This document shows, one piece after another, positions 32,651 through 42,439 of a DNA stretch of 64,000 nt (positions are counted from its first letter, which is position 1; every line of letters starts with the position of its first letter). The notes below the pieces were generated by a model. It ran no database searches. It had not been told where the DNA came from and saw only the letters and a program-made list of their open reading frames with translations. Source of the DNA: Pyrenochaeta sp. MPI-SDFR-AT-0127. Lineage: Eukaryota; Ascomycota; Dothideomycetes; Pleosporales; Cucurbitariaceae. A program made the position numbers and the translations under genes. The stretch is taken from positions 682,001 through 746,000 of the forward strand of contig JAGTJM010000012.1 in the NCBI GenBank assembly GCA_020747015.1, written 5' to 3'.

Positions 32651-34029
32651 GCGTGGGTGTTGCATGGTTGGGAGACAAGGTTGCTGGAGAGAAGGGTGTC
32701 CAAGGTGGGAGAGAAAAGAAGCAGGAGCTTGTGGCAGAGGCGGACGGGCAAAAGTGATGCTCAGGCCTAGCGAAACACTTCTGGAAGCTTGAAATGACTC
32801 TGGTGCATATGACAGAAATCACACGAAGGATGCACTGTTCCAACAATTGTGACTCGCGCAGGGCCAACCAATGGCCTGTCCGGGGGGTGGTGTCTGCCCA
32901 GCTAGAGCACAAGTCCGGCGGCTAGACAGAGTGTCGCGCGCGGGCGTTGCAACTTGCTACGATTCTATATCAGCGTCGCTGTAAGCAAGTTGGGGGGGGG
33001 GGCCGTTTCCCCTTGTTCCTGACGCTCCTCATTATTGCTCTTGTCCTGCAGACTTTGCTGCTTTGCTCGAGTACGCTGCTGTGTCTGTACCTGAGCCCGG
33101 CACCGCCCCGCCATCCCACCTGCAAAGCCGCTGCACCTCCCCCCCCCCCCTCCTCCTCCCTCTCCTCCCGCCCCGCCATAGCAGCACCCATCGCATCTTC
33201 CTGCCGCCCCGCCCCCCAAAAAAGGGCGACAGATCCAGTTGGAAAAAGAAAAAGCTCTGGGTATGTAGTCGACTTGTCGTCTGCCGCATTTTGCACACTT
33301 TTTGAGGCTGACTTGGCTGCCCACCACACGCAGACCCCGGCACTTCTCTGCCCCTCGTTCGCGCTCACATCCTCCCCTCGTCCTCATCCTCGTTGTCCTC
33401 GCTCCCGTCACCGCCTCGCCTCGCACCCCTCCCGCCTCCCTTGCGCGACCATCGCAGCAACAGCCTCCAATACTGCCAAACCAGACAGTGCCCGTCTGCG
33501 CCAGTCGACTGCCGACGAGTGCAATCGCTCTGTTCGTCACCGCGCCGTGGCACACGACGCTGCACGGGGAAGCTGATTCCGGCTCAATTCGACACCCATA
33601 TCGGATACAGCCCTGACGAGCAATCAATCCCGAGCCTCTGGTACGTGAATGACTCTGTCTGCCGCCTGAAAGGCGTCCGTCCATGGCCCAGAGCCATTTC
33701 TTTGTGTGCTGCCGTGCTCCATTGTCTTTATGGACACACTACACTCTCAGAAGGAGCACGTGGGGCTGCGCTGCGGCCATGACACTGCACTGTTTCACCA
33801 TAGCTGCCCTGACCGGGTGGAGACGTCCAAGACACTCCTTCCGTCTTGCGAGCAGTGCCTCGTCTTCATACGGCCCCAACCTTGTACTGACAACAATGCG
33901 AGCAGACTTCTGAACCCAAGCTTCCTCCCCACCACCTGCACTTCACTTTGTCCACGCTGAGCAACAGCTCGATTCGATTCGACTCAATTCGCCGCACACG
34001 AGCGCCTTTTCTACACAACAGTCGCCAGA

Positions 34030-35306
34030 ATGCCTCCTGCCGGAAGCGGTAGCTCCAGAAAGATTTCTTTCAATGTGTCGGAGCAGTACGATATTCAAGA
34101 TGTCGTCGGAGAAGGCGCGTACGGCGTCGTTTGGTACGCCCGAGCCGTCAATGCCAGCAAAAACTCATTCAGCTGCTAACGAGATGATAGCTCTGCACTA
34201 CACAAGCCATCAGGCCAGAAGGTTGCCATCAAGAAGATCACACCCTTCGACCACTCCATGTTTTGTTTGAGAACGCTTCGAGAAATGAAGTTGCTCAGAT
34301 ACTTCAACCACGAGAACATCATCTCGATTCTTGACATCCAGAAGCCGCGAAACTACGAGACATTTACCGAAGTCTATCTCATCCAGGTGCGCTTAAACGC
34401 CCTCGCACCCTCTCACCCTCTTGACTTTCGCTGATAAACATTGTAGGAACTCATGGAAACGGATATGCACCGCGTCATTCGCACACAGGAGCTCTCCGAC
34501 GACCATTGCCAATACTTCATTTACCAGACGTTGCGCGCCCTGAAGGCAATGCACTCAGCAAATGTCCTCCATCGTGACCTTAAGCCCTCCAATCTACTGC
34601 TCAACGCAAATTGTGATCTCAAGGTCTGTGACTTCGGTCTCGCGCGATCAGCTGCCTCTACCGAGGACAACTCAGGTTTCATGACGGAATACGTGGCCAC
34701 GCGTTGGTACCGTGCACCCGAAATCATGCTCACCTTCAAGGAGTACACAAAGGCTATTGATGTGTGGAGTGTAGGCTGCATTCTCGCCGAGATGCTCAGT
34801 GGCAAGCCTCTATTTCCAGGAAAGGACTGTATGTGATGCAACCCATTTTCGCTTCTTGACAACGGCTAATACCACATCAGACCACCATCAGCTTACATTG
34901 ATCCTTGATGTACTAGGAACGCCTACCATGGAGGATTACTATGGTATTAAATCTCGCCGAGCGCGCGAATATATCCGATCCCTTCCCTTTAAGAAGAAGA
35001 TTCCATGGAAGGCCATGTTTCCCAAAACAAACGATCTGGCATTGGATCTACTTGAGCGACTACTCGCATTCAACCCCGTGAAGCGTATCACAGTTGAGGA
35101 TGCACTCAAGCACCCATACCTTGAGCCCTACCATGACCCAGATGATGAGCCAACTGCCGACCCGATTCCAGAGGAATTTTTCGATTTCGATAAGAACAAG
35201 GACAATTTGACCAAGGAGCAACTGAAGCGTACGTAACCTCTGTAAATCGGCGGCGAATCTTGATTAACAGTAGACAGTTCTTATTTATCAAGAGATTATG
35301 CGATAA
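34030..35306 (+). CDS. fus3: Fus3/Kss1-type MAP kinase (Pmk1 orthologue)
   Basis: The terminal kinase of the pheromone and invasive-growth cascade; in plant pathogens this class controls appressorium formation and infection. There are five exons: 34030-34133, 34191-34386, 34447-34828, 34881-35228 and 35278-35306. All introns are 49-60 bp and in phase. The product is 352 residues, the usual family length. Motifs are VVGEGAYGVVCSA (Gly loop, across intron 1), VAIKKI (catalytic Lys), LHRDLKPSNLLL (catalytic loop), DFGLAR, TEY near residues 180-182 (activation loop), then YVATRWYRAPE. The C-terminus ends in LIYQEIMR. The TEY and the C-terminal motif separate it from Hog1 (TGY); the short length separates it from Slt2/Mps1. 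It starts after a very long gene-free, pyrimidine-rich region. Confidence 0.96.
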
Positions 35307-36607
35307 TTGCTTCGAGTTTCCACCATGTACGACATTTACACAAGATACCACCTTCGGATCGATTTCCAGAACTTGTCTCACGGCTAGCTGGGCTGAGCTT
35401 ATTGCCACATGAAAGGAGGGATAATGTCTCCCTTAGTTTGGATTTTTCGAGAAATACGATAATTGCATTGATGGCCTGGTGGATAGCAGTTACCACGATA
35501 CTACCCGCAACGAAAGGTGCCTTTCAGTCAAGGGATGATTAGGGATAGGCAGGAATTTATTTACTTCTTTCATGTTACAAACTTTTCACTGCATGACTAC
35601 CTTTTTCGTCTCCTACCCTACATAGTCTTCGCGTCCATTCCATCCACCAGAGCGTGGGTATCCTCTCAGCAGTCATTCTCTAACGCTGATTCATTCACTC
35701 ACCCACCACATTCATCTCGTCACCCCACTCTTGAGTCACTCCGTTCCTGTTCGGTCTCAATTGCGTAGTGAGTGACCCGCAATGAATGCGCTATACTTTC
35801 ATTGATCAACCTATCCTCTACACCACCCCTTGACCGCTCGTACATCATCTTTGCCAAACATGCGCTTCTGAATCCAAGCTGATTCCGTATCGTCTGGGGC
35901 TCTGCATGATGTTCCTATATGAATCAAGTTTAGCAACCCATTTTCCATCAGTTCCACCAGGAAATGTCTTGGTAGATTGTGTCCAATCCCGGGATCTGTG
36001 ATGTTAATGTGCTACCCCTTGAAGGCATGTAGCTCACAGGCCCGTGACATCTGATCCACACAAAGCTTCTACTCTTGGCCCTTAGCTCCCTTTGCGCCAT
36101 TTGCGACTCTGGAGCTGGCCCCAACGTGGGAAAGTCGTGGGAGCAGCCACAGCAAGCTGTGGCGCGTCACGTCGCTCCACCCACCGGCACTTGTTATATT
36201 GCGCTTGGGAGAGGCTAGATCACCCGTTGCAGAATAAGGAAACTGAAGGATTGCCTTTTTGGCAGCTTTGAGCCAGTAATGATATGTGTGAGTCGGTATG
36301 ATAGAGGAGGGCCCGTTGAGAAACGAGTGTATCGCCGTATTTTCGAGAGGATGAAATACGAGGATAGTCCATGCAGCCAGAAGTCATGTAAATTTGCTGG
36401 GTTACAAGTGAACAAATGAAAATATGAATTGGTGGAGATGGGTTTGTGCTCAACACCACCCAATGCCTGTATCTATCCATCTATCCGTACAGAGTGGTGT
36501 CTTCGTGGTGCATCTAAGGCCGCGGGCCCCCCACCATACTATCTAGTACACGTACACTTCATATATCAATACACACCCTAGAACTCCTATTATATGCTGT
36601 TTGACGG
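35307..36607. other. Convergent intergenic region
   Basis: A stretch of 1.3 kb between the 3' ends of the MAP kinase (+) and erv1 (-). No gene seen. Confidence 0.55.
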
Positions 36608-37260
36608 CTAAAAATCACACCGCCCATCCTTCCACCCCGTTCTCCACCTCTCTTCCCATCTCCGGCAGTCAAAGGTTTCTTTCCCCAACTTCACATTGAC
36701 TGCATTGTGCGCTTCACACATCCACGTTCCAAACTCTGTCCTCGAGCTGACTCGTGGCGTATTTCGCGTCATCCAGTCTTGAAAATCTTCCGCACATACC
36801 CAGCAGGGGTACAACTTGCCGAATGTGGAAAGGAAACTCTTGGTTTCGGATTGGAGTTGAGGGGTCGGGCTGACAGGATAAGTTGCGGTTATGGAGTGTA
36901 GGAGCGTCCAGGAGGAGCGCCCGAGGGCTTCTACGTCAGGTGGGCAGTCGGCGGGAAGGGTGGGGTGGGTGGAAGACGCTGAGGACGTGGCGGCGGTAGT
37001 TATAGGTTTTTTGCCAGCTATAGCAAACAATGAAGCCACATCATTGCAGGTACGGCACCTAAAGCGTAATTCTAAGCGTCAGTACTTCTTTTGTCATTCG
37101 AGATCGTAAACTGGGAGAGCACAAGTCTTTGGGCGCATCGTTCCAACTGTGGTACTTACGGCTTTCCATCAGGACCGAGCACAATGCCTTTTGACAGCTT
37201 CTTCGGTACTGCCGTATCCGCATCTTGCGTCTGGGGCCCTTCGGCCAGGCCTGGCGCCAT
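36608..37260 (-). CDS. erv1: Mitochondrial FAD-linked sulfhydryl oxidase Erv1
   Basis: Erv1 works with Mia40 in oxidative folding in the intermembrane space, passing electrons to cytochrome c. Exon 1 is 37260-37160, the intron is 37159-37059 (101 bp), and exon 2 is 37058-36608; the product is 183 residues. The N-terminus has PKKLSKGIVLGPDGKPCRTC, with the shuttle CxxC. The FAD domain has EALGRSSWTLLHSITATYP, the active-site YPCWVCAEDF (CxxC), HNAVNVKLGK (FAD-binding His/Asn), and a structural C-x16-C pair (CEAHN...FDC). The track-visible frame starts inside exon 2 at an internal Met; the shuttle cysteines are only recovered by adding exon 1. The gene is divergent from the PQ-loop gene, with 349 bp between starts. 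Confidence 0.94.
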
Positions 37261-37609
37261 AGTTCCTGCTCAGAATGCCTATGTAGTGGTCCTGTCGTCT
37301 TGCGCATTTCGATATGGTGATTTCAAAGCTGCCCGCAGAATGTCCGTGCATAATTATAGCCGACCTCGGTGCCTGCCGTATGCATCATCTGTCCCACGTT
37401 TTTTCAGAATGGCACTAGTCGCCAAGTAATGCACGCACTTGATTTTGGCATTGGTATGGCTTTTGGGTTGTTTTGCTTGCTTTTACATTCGCCTTGGCTC
37501 GAGACCTGTCTCAGAGGCCGACAAAGATGACAATAGAACACAGAGTTGATGGCCCTTGATCCAAGGGAATGCTACTAAAAACTGGCTCTACAGCACTTCA
37601 TTGGTGGCC
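37261..37609. promoter_or_regulatory. Shared promoter of erv1 and the PQ-loop gene
   Basis: A divergent promoter of 349 bp. I see no TATA box or recognisable factor site. Confidence 0.4.
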
Positions 37610-38638
37610 ATGGACGTTCCAGTAGCAGCGAATGTACTGGGTACTATGGGAGCTGTACGTATGGTGTAAGAGGAAGATGAAAAATGCTAACATATGCTAG
37701 GTTTGTTGGTCCATTCAGGTGAATCTGCAGTCCATTCTCGGGGCCAAAGTGCTGAGAACGATTTGTGTACTGACTCTTGCAAGCTGATTCCCCAAATCAT
37801 TATCAATACTCGTCGACACAATGCTACCGGACTTCAGCCCACTATGATGATGCTATGGGCTTGGGCTGGTGTCCCTCTGGGTGTGTACAACATAGCTGAG
37901 GAGTTCAACATTGCCCTTCGAATCCAGCCTCAAATCCTCACCCTGTTGAGTCTGGTGACGTGGATCCAATGCTATTACTACGAAAAAGTGATTCTGTCTA
38001 TTCTTGAGTTCAAACTGAAGGCTTCTTGCTGATCAAGCCAGGCTTGGACTATCCTTCGCTCTTTTGCGGTTGTCGTTCCAGTGGCTTGCCTTATGGGCAC
38101 AATCGAAGCTGCTCTGATCATCGCTGTCCAACATGCTAAAGAGAGGGGCCTACAATGGCCTAGTATCCTCATGGCTGTTACTTCAGCTATGTTGCTTGCA
38201 GCTGGTGTTCTCAGACACTATGTGGATGTTTATTGCCACCGCACAGTTCGAGGCATTTCGTTCATTTTCGTTGGAATAGATGCCCTTGGGGATGTCTTTT
38301 CTCTCGTTTCTGTCATATTCCAGCCCAGGATGGACATCTTAGGCATGGTAATCTATGGAACTGAGTTGGTGCTGTGGATAGGTATATTCGTGTGCGGGGC
38401 GTACTATAATCTTTTCCCATGGATAGTTGCAACACGCAAGGAGAGGAAGATTCAGCCGACCGCAGATGGAATTGTCTTACCTGCCTTGGTGGGAACAGAA
38501 GGATCCATTCGTGGTGCGGCTGTCGCATCTGGTACTGTGCTCAATGACTTGCCATCCAGCACGTCCGTTTTCAGGACGCCCTCGGGGGAGATTGAGGCTG
38601 TACGGCAACGTAGCACGACTTCAATGATAGGTGAATAG
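37610..38638 (+). CDS. PQ-loop repeat membrane protein
   Basis: Family members are seven-helix transporters of the vacuole or lysosome membrane (cationic amino acids, cystine) and related proteins. Exons are 37610-37654 (15 codons), 37701-37718 (an 18-nt microexon coding VCWSIQ), 37784-37987 and 38042-38638; the product is 287 residues. The first PQ motif, across the microexon, is VCWSIQ-LIPQIIINTRRHNATGL. Conserved stretches include MMMLWAWAGVPLGVYNI, QPQILTLLSLVTWIQCYYYE and RTVRGISFIFVGIDALGDVFSL, the last being the second loop region (with FQP rather than PQ). The intron before the last exon (37988-38041) is GT-AG and in phase. Its substrate cannot be inferred. Without the microexon the PQ motif loses its first helix residues. 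Confidence 0.87.
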
Positions 38639-39154
38639 AACAGAATCGATCAGATGGCGTGCAGAGTTGCGTAAGTGAAATTACATTCGCCACCTAGATT
38701 CATTCAAGCTCGGTGGAATTTCTACATTGACCGCCACATGCTCGATCACGTATTGGCCTCTCTAATGTTTCCTTCACGGCGCAAACCGTTTGTGTTCATA
38801 CCGAGTTCACCTTTCCCCGGGCGCTTATGGTTTCTCACATTCACTTGCCCGAGTATCAGTCCACGGGTCTCCCGCCGGCCGCTGCGTCCTTGTCAATTAA
38901 CCAGGCAGTCGCACGCACGGCTCGACCTTCACGTCTGGCGCCCACTTTCCCACATTTAATCAACATACACGCTTGTCTACAGCCAACAATCACCTCAAGT
39001 GCAATCGAGTTCTACTTCCACAAGACCTCAACCGCTCAACAAAACTCTGCAACAGGAAAGTATCGCCCAAGCGCTCTTGATTGCAGACGAACAATCCACC
39101 ACTACCCACGAGTGTTTCGTAGAGACAGGTCACAAAACTTCAGAATTTACGACA
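38639..39154. other. Intergenic region upstream of the 311-residue unknown gene
   Basis: No gene supported. The C-rich 3' half is probably the leader of the next gene. The downstream frame is open upstream of its ATG but lacks another ATG in frame. Confidence 0.5.
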
Positions 39155-40090
39155 ATGTCAGCTATCATGACAAAGACCACCTGTCTGGGCTCCCAGTACC
39201 CGGCCTCTAGTTGCCCATCTGTACCCAACCCGACCCCAGCTGCTGAGATGCTCGACAGCGAAGTTATTGGCGCCCCTCCGCCGATGGACTTCGCGGCTGT
39301 TGCAAATATTCTTGGGCCTATTCAGGAGTCACTCAACGAGTCAGCAGACGACGCCATGTATCCATCTCCGCCCATCAACACACCAGAAGCACTCTCTCCA
39401 GCTCCCTCCATTGTTTATCGAAATCACCAACCTCGCGGCCGTGGCTTCAGCATGCTTAGCACTAGGCTCGCCCAACTCCAGACTGATGACTACAGGTTCA
39501 CCCACCATAATTTCGATGTGGCATCCAGTAACCGCTCCAAAGAGCCCTCCGTCGATGAAGACAACGGGGGCGACATGGATAGTAATATCAAAGTCCTGAG
39601 CAACGGAGGCAGGGATAAAACTGCTCTTGGACGTGCCAGTATGTCTCTGCCAGTCCTTCCAGCCTCTCCTGTAGTGGAAGGCTCAGTTCCCATTGCACTA
39701 GGCTCTCCCACGGTCAACCCACGTATTGAAGAGTACCTGTCCTTTACCTCTAAGGATTTGCCCACCAAAGCACCTTCCGCCTGCTTTCCCTCCACGTTCG
39801 TCGACACCGCCTTATCAGTAAGCAAGATGGCGACCGACAACGAGAGCTTAATCAGCCGTAACAGCTTTAAAAGCGACAGCGGTGTTACTGAGCAGAGCAA
39901 TTGGGCCGAAGAGTTAGAGGACTGCGTTGACCGTGCTTGCATGCGCCTCGAGCAATTGGCGCGCGACGAGTTCATCACTGATCCTAGCGTAAGTGTTGAA
40001 GAGTACTACATCGCCCGACTGAAACGTCTGCTCGGTAGTGGCAAACGCGAGATCCCAGTCAGCATCCAGAAGATGGCCAAACCCTTGTAG
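39155..40090 (+). CDS. Uncharacterised Ser/Pro-rich protein
   Basis: A 311-residue single-exon protein that I do not recognise. The frame is open from 38999 but the first ATG is at 39155 (MSAIMTKTTCLG). The N-terminal two thirds are rich in Ser, Pro, Thr and Asn and look disordered (PAPSIVYRNHQPRGRGF, ASMSLPVLPASPVVEGSV). The C-terminal 80 residues are more ordered: WAEELEDCVDRACMRLEQLA followed by a helical stretch with SVEEYYIARLKRLLGSGKRE. There is no signal peptide, membrane segment or known motif. The codon pattern and the ordered tail suggest it is a real, lineage-restricted protein. Many Ser/Thr-Pro sites could be kinase targets, which is inference. Confidence 0.65.
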   Translation: MSAIMTKTTCLGSQYPASSCPSVPNPTPAAEMLDSEVIGAPPPMDFAAVANILGPIQESLNESADDAMYPSPPINTPEALSPAPSIVYRNHQPRGRGFSMLSTRLAQLQTDDYRFTHHNFDVASSNRSKEPSVDEDNGGDMDSNIKVLSNGGRDKTALGRASMSLPVLPASPVVEGSVPIALGSPTVNPRIEEYLSFTSKDLPTKAPSACFPSTFVDTALSVSKMATDNESLISRNSFKSDSGVTEQSNWAEELEDCVDRACMRLEQLARDEFITDPSVSVEEYYIARLKRLLGSGKREIPVSIQKMAKPL

Positions 40091-40676
40091 GAATAGGAGA
40101 TGAGCACTTCCTACACATAACAGTGTCTCGGTATCTGCTCCGCGCCGTGAGCTCCAAGACGTTCGACGGAGCGCTGAGAGGCGTAGAACGATGGCGACAA
40201 TTGCGGTTATTTTGGCTCTCCTGATGAGAAAAGATGAAAAAAGAAAAGTGTCTTTTGAGGAATTCATTGTATCGGTGGCAGCAGCCTCTTCACGGTGTGC
40301 TATATTCAGAGGCTCTTTTGTTCACAAGCGAAACCTCATCAAAAGATGTTCTGGCGGCACTCAGCATCAGCTGGAACGAAATACATGATTGCTTTCATCA
40401 AACTTGCCATTTTCATCATACTCATTTGGTTCTGATGTCTTCCTAATTTAGGTATGATTCTGCATGATACTCCGATGACCCAGCCATTTTATCATCCAAA
40501 ATCAACAGCACTATTACGTTTGATTCTTCAACTTTGGAAATCGGCCCAAAAAAGGATGACTGAAAAGGTCGCAGAGAAGATACTCTAACAGAAACGGAGA
40601 GCAAAAATTCTCGACTCATAGCAGCAGCATCCTTCATCCAACGATAGCTATTCCAACATGAGCCAACATCTCTAGG
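40091..40676. other. Convergent intergenic region
   Basis: Lies between two 3' ends; no gene seen. AT-rich with short A and T runs near 40230-40260 and 40440. Confidence 0.55.
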
Positions 40677-41229
40677 TCAAAGTCTCGAGTACGAACCATT
40701 CCTGACACCCAAACCTTGCAGAATGGCAACAACAGCCAGCGTTGACGCAGTAGGCTTATCACCGCTCTTGTAGTATGCAGCGCCGGCACTGAACAAGAGG
40801 CTCACAAGAATACCCGCAATGCTCTTGTCGTAGATATCGTAGATGCCAGTCTGTGCCCACTTGTAGTTTAGGATGCCTAGAACGACGTTAGTGGGTTTGT
40901 GATTGTAAGTGATTAGGCAAGAGTGAACGGGACAAGGGCTGAGGATCATACCCATGATGAGGAAGAATCCGCTGCCCTCATACCACCCTGCTTTGACCGC
41001 GCCGCGCAATGCGGTGGGAAGCGCATTCAAGGAAGTGTGCTTGAACTGGTCAAGGCCTTTGGTCTGTAACCGTGATTAGTCAAAGTGACGCGTAGTGCCA
41101 TTCTGCAACGACAAATTTCGATATGCGCAGAGCGGTGGTTGTGCGTACGGTATGTCCCAGGGCTAATACGCCATGAGCAACGGCAGCCGCAAGGAGAAGA
41201 GGATGTTTCTGTGAAGCTATAGTGGCCAT
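40677..41229 (-). CDS. Small predicted membrane protein
   Basis: A 130-residue protein from three exons on the minus strand: 41229-41149, 41063-40952 and 40876-40677. Introns are 85 and 75 bp, GT-AG, and the phases agree. It has a hydrophobic N-terminal segment (LLLAAAVAHGVLALGH), a central AGWYEGSGFFLIMGILNYKW, and two further hydrophobic stretches (IAGILVSLLFSAGAAYY and ASTLAVVAILQGLGV), so there are about four membrane helices. I recognise the shape from small conserved hypothetical proteins of filamentous ascomycetes but know no function. The frame of exon 2 alone is open through intron 2, so the unspliced reading could mislead. Confidence 0.75.
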
Positions 41230-41646
41230 TGTGGAGGATATGGTACTTGCTAGGGGCCTGTGATATGTTCCAAGGGTGTGGAATGTAGGGATTTAGATGG
41301 TCTCTTTGTTGTTTGTTGTAGAGATGATCAAGTCGAGTCGTGGGTGCGACGATGCTTTAGCTGCCGAGGTCTTTACTGCATCAGGCTGGTTCCCCACTTG
41401 ACATGCGGGTCCGCTGGAATGTTTGTCCCTTGTCCTCGGCCACATGCAACACAAATATACGCAGGTACGGGAAAGCTTTCATCGTAAGGATTGATATTCT
41501 TGCCGTCACACTACTATCACGATGCGGCCCGAATACCATGTGCTCCATCGTCAAATGCATCCCTTTCGGAGCCCTTTATATGGTTGTTTGTCCTTTATTT
41601 CTTTAATCAAGGCTCAGGCTTATCGTCACTTCTTTCCAACTCCTGT
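41230..41646. other. Intergenic region between two minus-strand genes
   Basis: Promoter of the small membrane protein gene. No gene seen. Confidence 0.5.
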
Positions 41647-42439
41647 TCACTTTTGAGCTTGTTCACTTCTGCTTTCCTCCTTGTCTTTTTTAGAGGGTGC
41701 TTGCGTAGACATGGTAGGTAGTATTCCGCTTGCGATAGCGTCAAGGTCAGATGGCATGCAAGTTGCAGGCGATGCATACGGCCCTGTATTGCCCTGTTCC
41801 AAGCTCAGCCCATCTGCCTTTTTCTCCGCCCACGTCAGGGCTCCGTCTACTGCGGCTCTGACTCCATGTACAACCTCTTCAACAAGCTTGGCTGCAGATT
41901 GGGTGCCATCAGTCCGCTCTCCAAAGGGAGTGAGAGAGGGCTTCGTTGGAGCCTGGACATGGTCATTTAAGGAACTTGAGGCTGAAGAAAAGCAGGTGTA
42001 TTTACTTGCTCCCCGTTTGCCGAATCATTGTCCACCGGTTGTGTGTTTTTTGGAGCATCTTGCGCAGCCGCAGCATCTAGTGCTTGAGGTTTCATTGTTT
42101 CGGTAGCAAGAGTGTCTAGTGCTTCTGGCGTCTTTCGTCTCGTTGCAACAGCACCAGGTGCCTTTAGACTTTGGTCATTTGCGTCTCTTGCGAGGTTATA
42201 GGCTAAGGAGTTGGCTGTGATTTGGAGAGAGGTTTGCCGGTGGAGATTGTTGGTTATTTTGCTTGCACCACAGCGGCGGTGGGACCTGCATGGAGAATGG
42301 CTTGCTTGTAACAGGCAGCGATATCATAGGGTAGACAAAAGGAAAGCGCAACGCTGCCGATTAGCGAAGATCTCGAGATGATCTGCTGCACGACTGCAGT
42401 ATGGAGACGCTCGCAATTACTTTGCATGGGGATTTCCAT
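41647..42439 (-). CDS. Probable hypothetical gene recovered by joining exons (5' part uncertain)
   Basis: On the minus strand, 41952-41647 is an open 101-codon exon with its stop at 41647 and no early ATG. It reads APTKPSLTPFGERTDG, then SAAKLVEEVVHGVRAAVDGA and a Lys/Glu tail ending SEQAQK. A GT-AG intron, 42005-41953 (53 bp, GTAAAT...CCAG), joins it in phase to an upstream open stretch ending at 42006 (NSLAYNLARDAND, TRRKTPEALDTLATE, DNDSANGEQ). Further upstream, a frame from an ATG at 42439 (MEIPMQSNCERLHTAVV, SLIGSVALSFCLPYDIAACY) contains a membrane-like segment and may be exon 1. The junction between it and the middle exon is unresolved because only a poor donor keeps phase. I recognise no domain. 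The long stop-free, helix-like exons are the main evidence. Confidence 0.45.

Larger units (their letters stand above)
31677..34029. other. Long gene-free region and pyrimidine-rich leader of the MAP kinase gene
   Basis: A stretch of 2.35 kb with no conserved coding sequence on either strand. From about 32990 it is extremely strand-asymmetric (C/T-rich on plus), with an 11-G run at 32992-33002 and long C runs near 33138-33170. The open frames of 100-240 codons here are low-complexity by-products. The last few hundred bases are probably the kinase 5' UTR. Confidence 0.55.

Noticed and set aside
32965..33684. 239-codon minus-strand frame and overlapping plus-strand frames of 100-209 codons
   Set aside because: They arise from low-complexity C/T-rich sequence (Gly/Arg or Pro/Ser runs). 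Several frames are open at once and no conserved motif is present.
41681..42106. 141-codon plus-strand frame
   Set aside because: Overlaps the better minus-strand exons at 41647-42006; its translation has no family-like segment.
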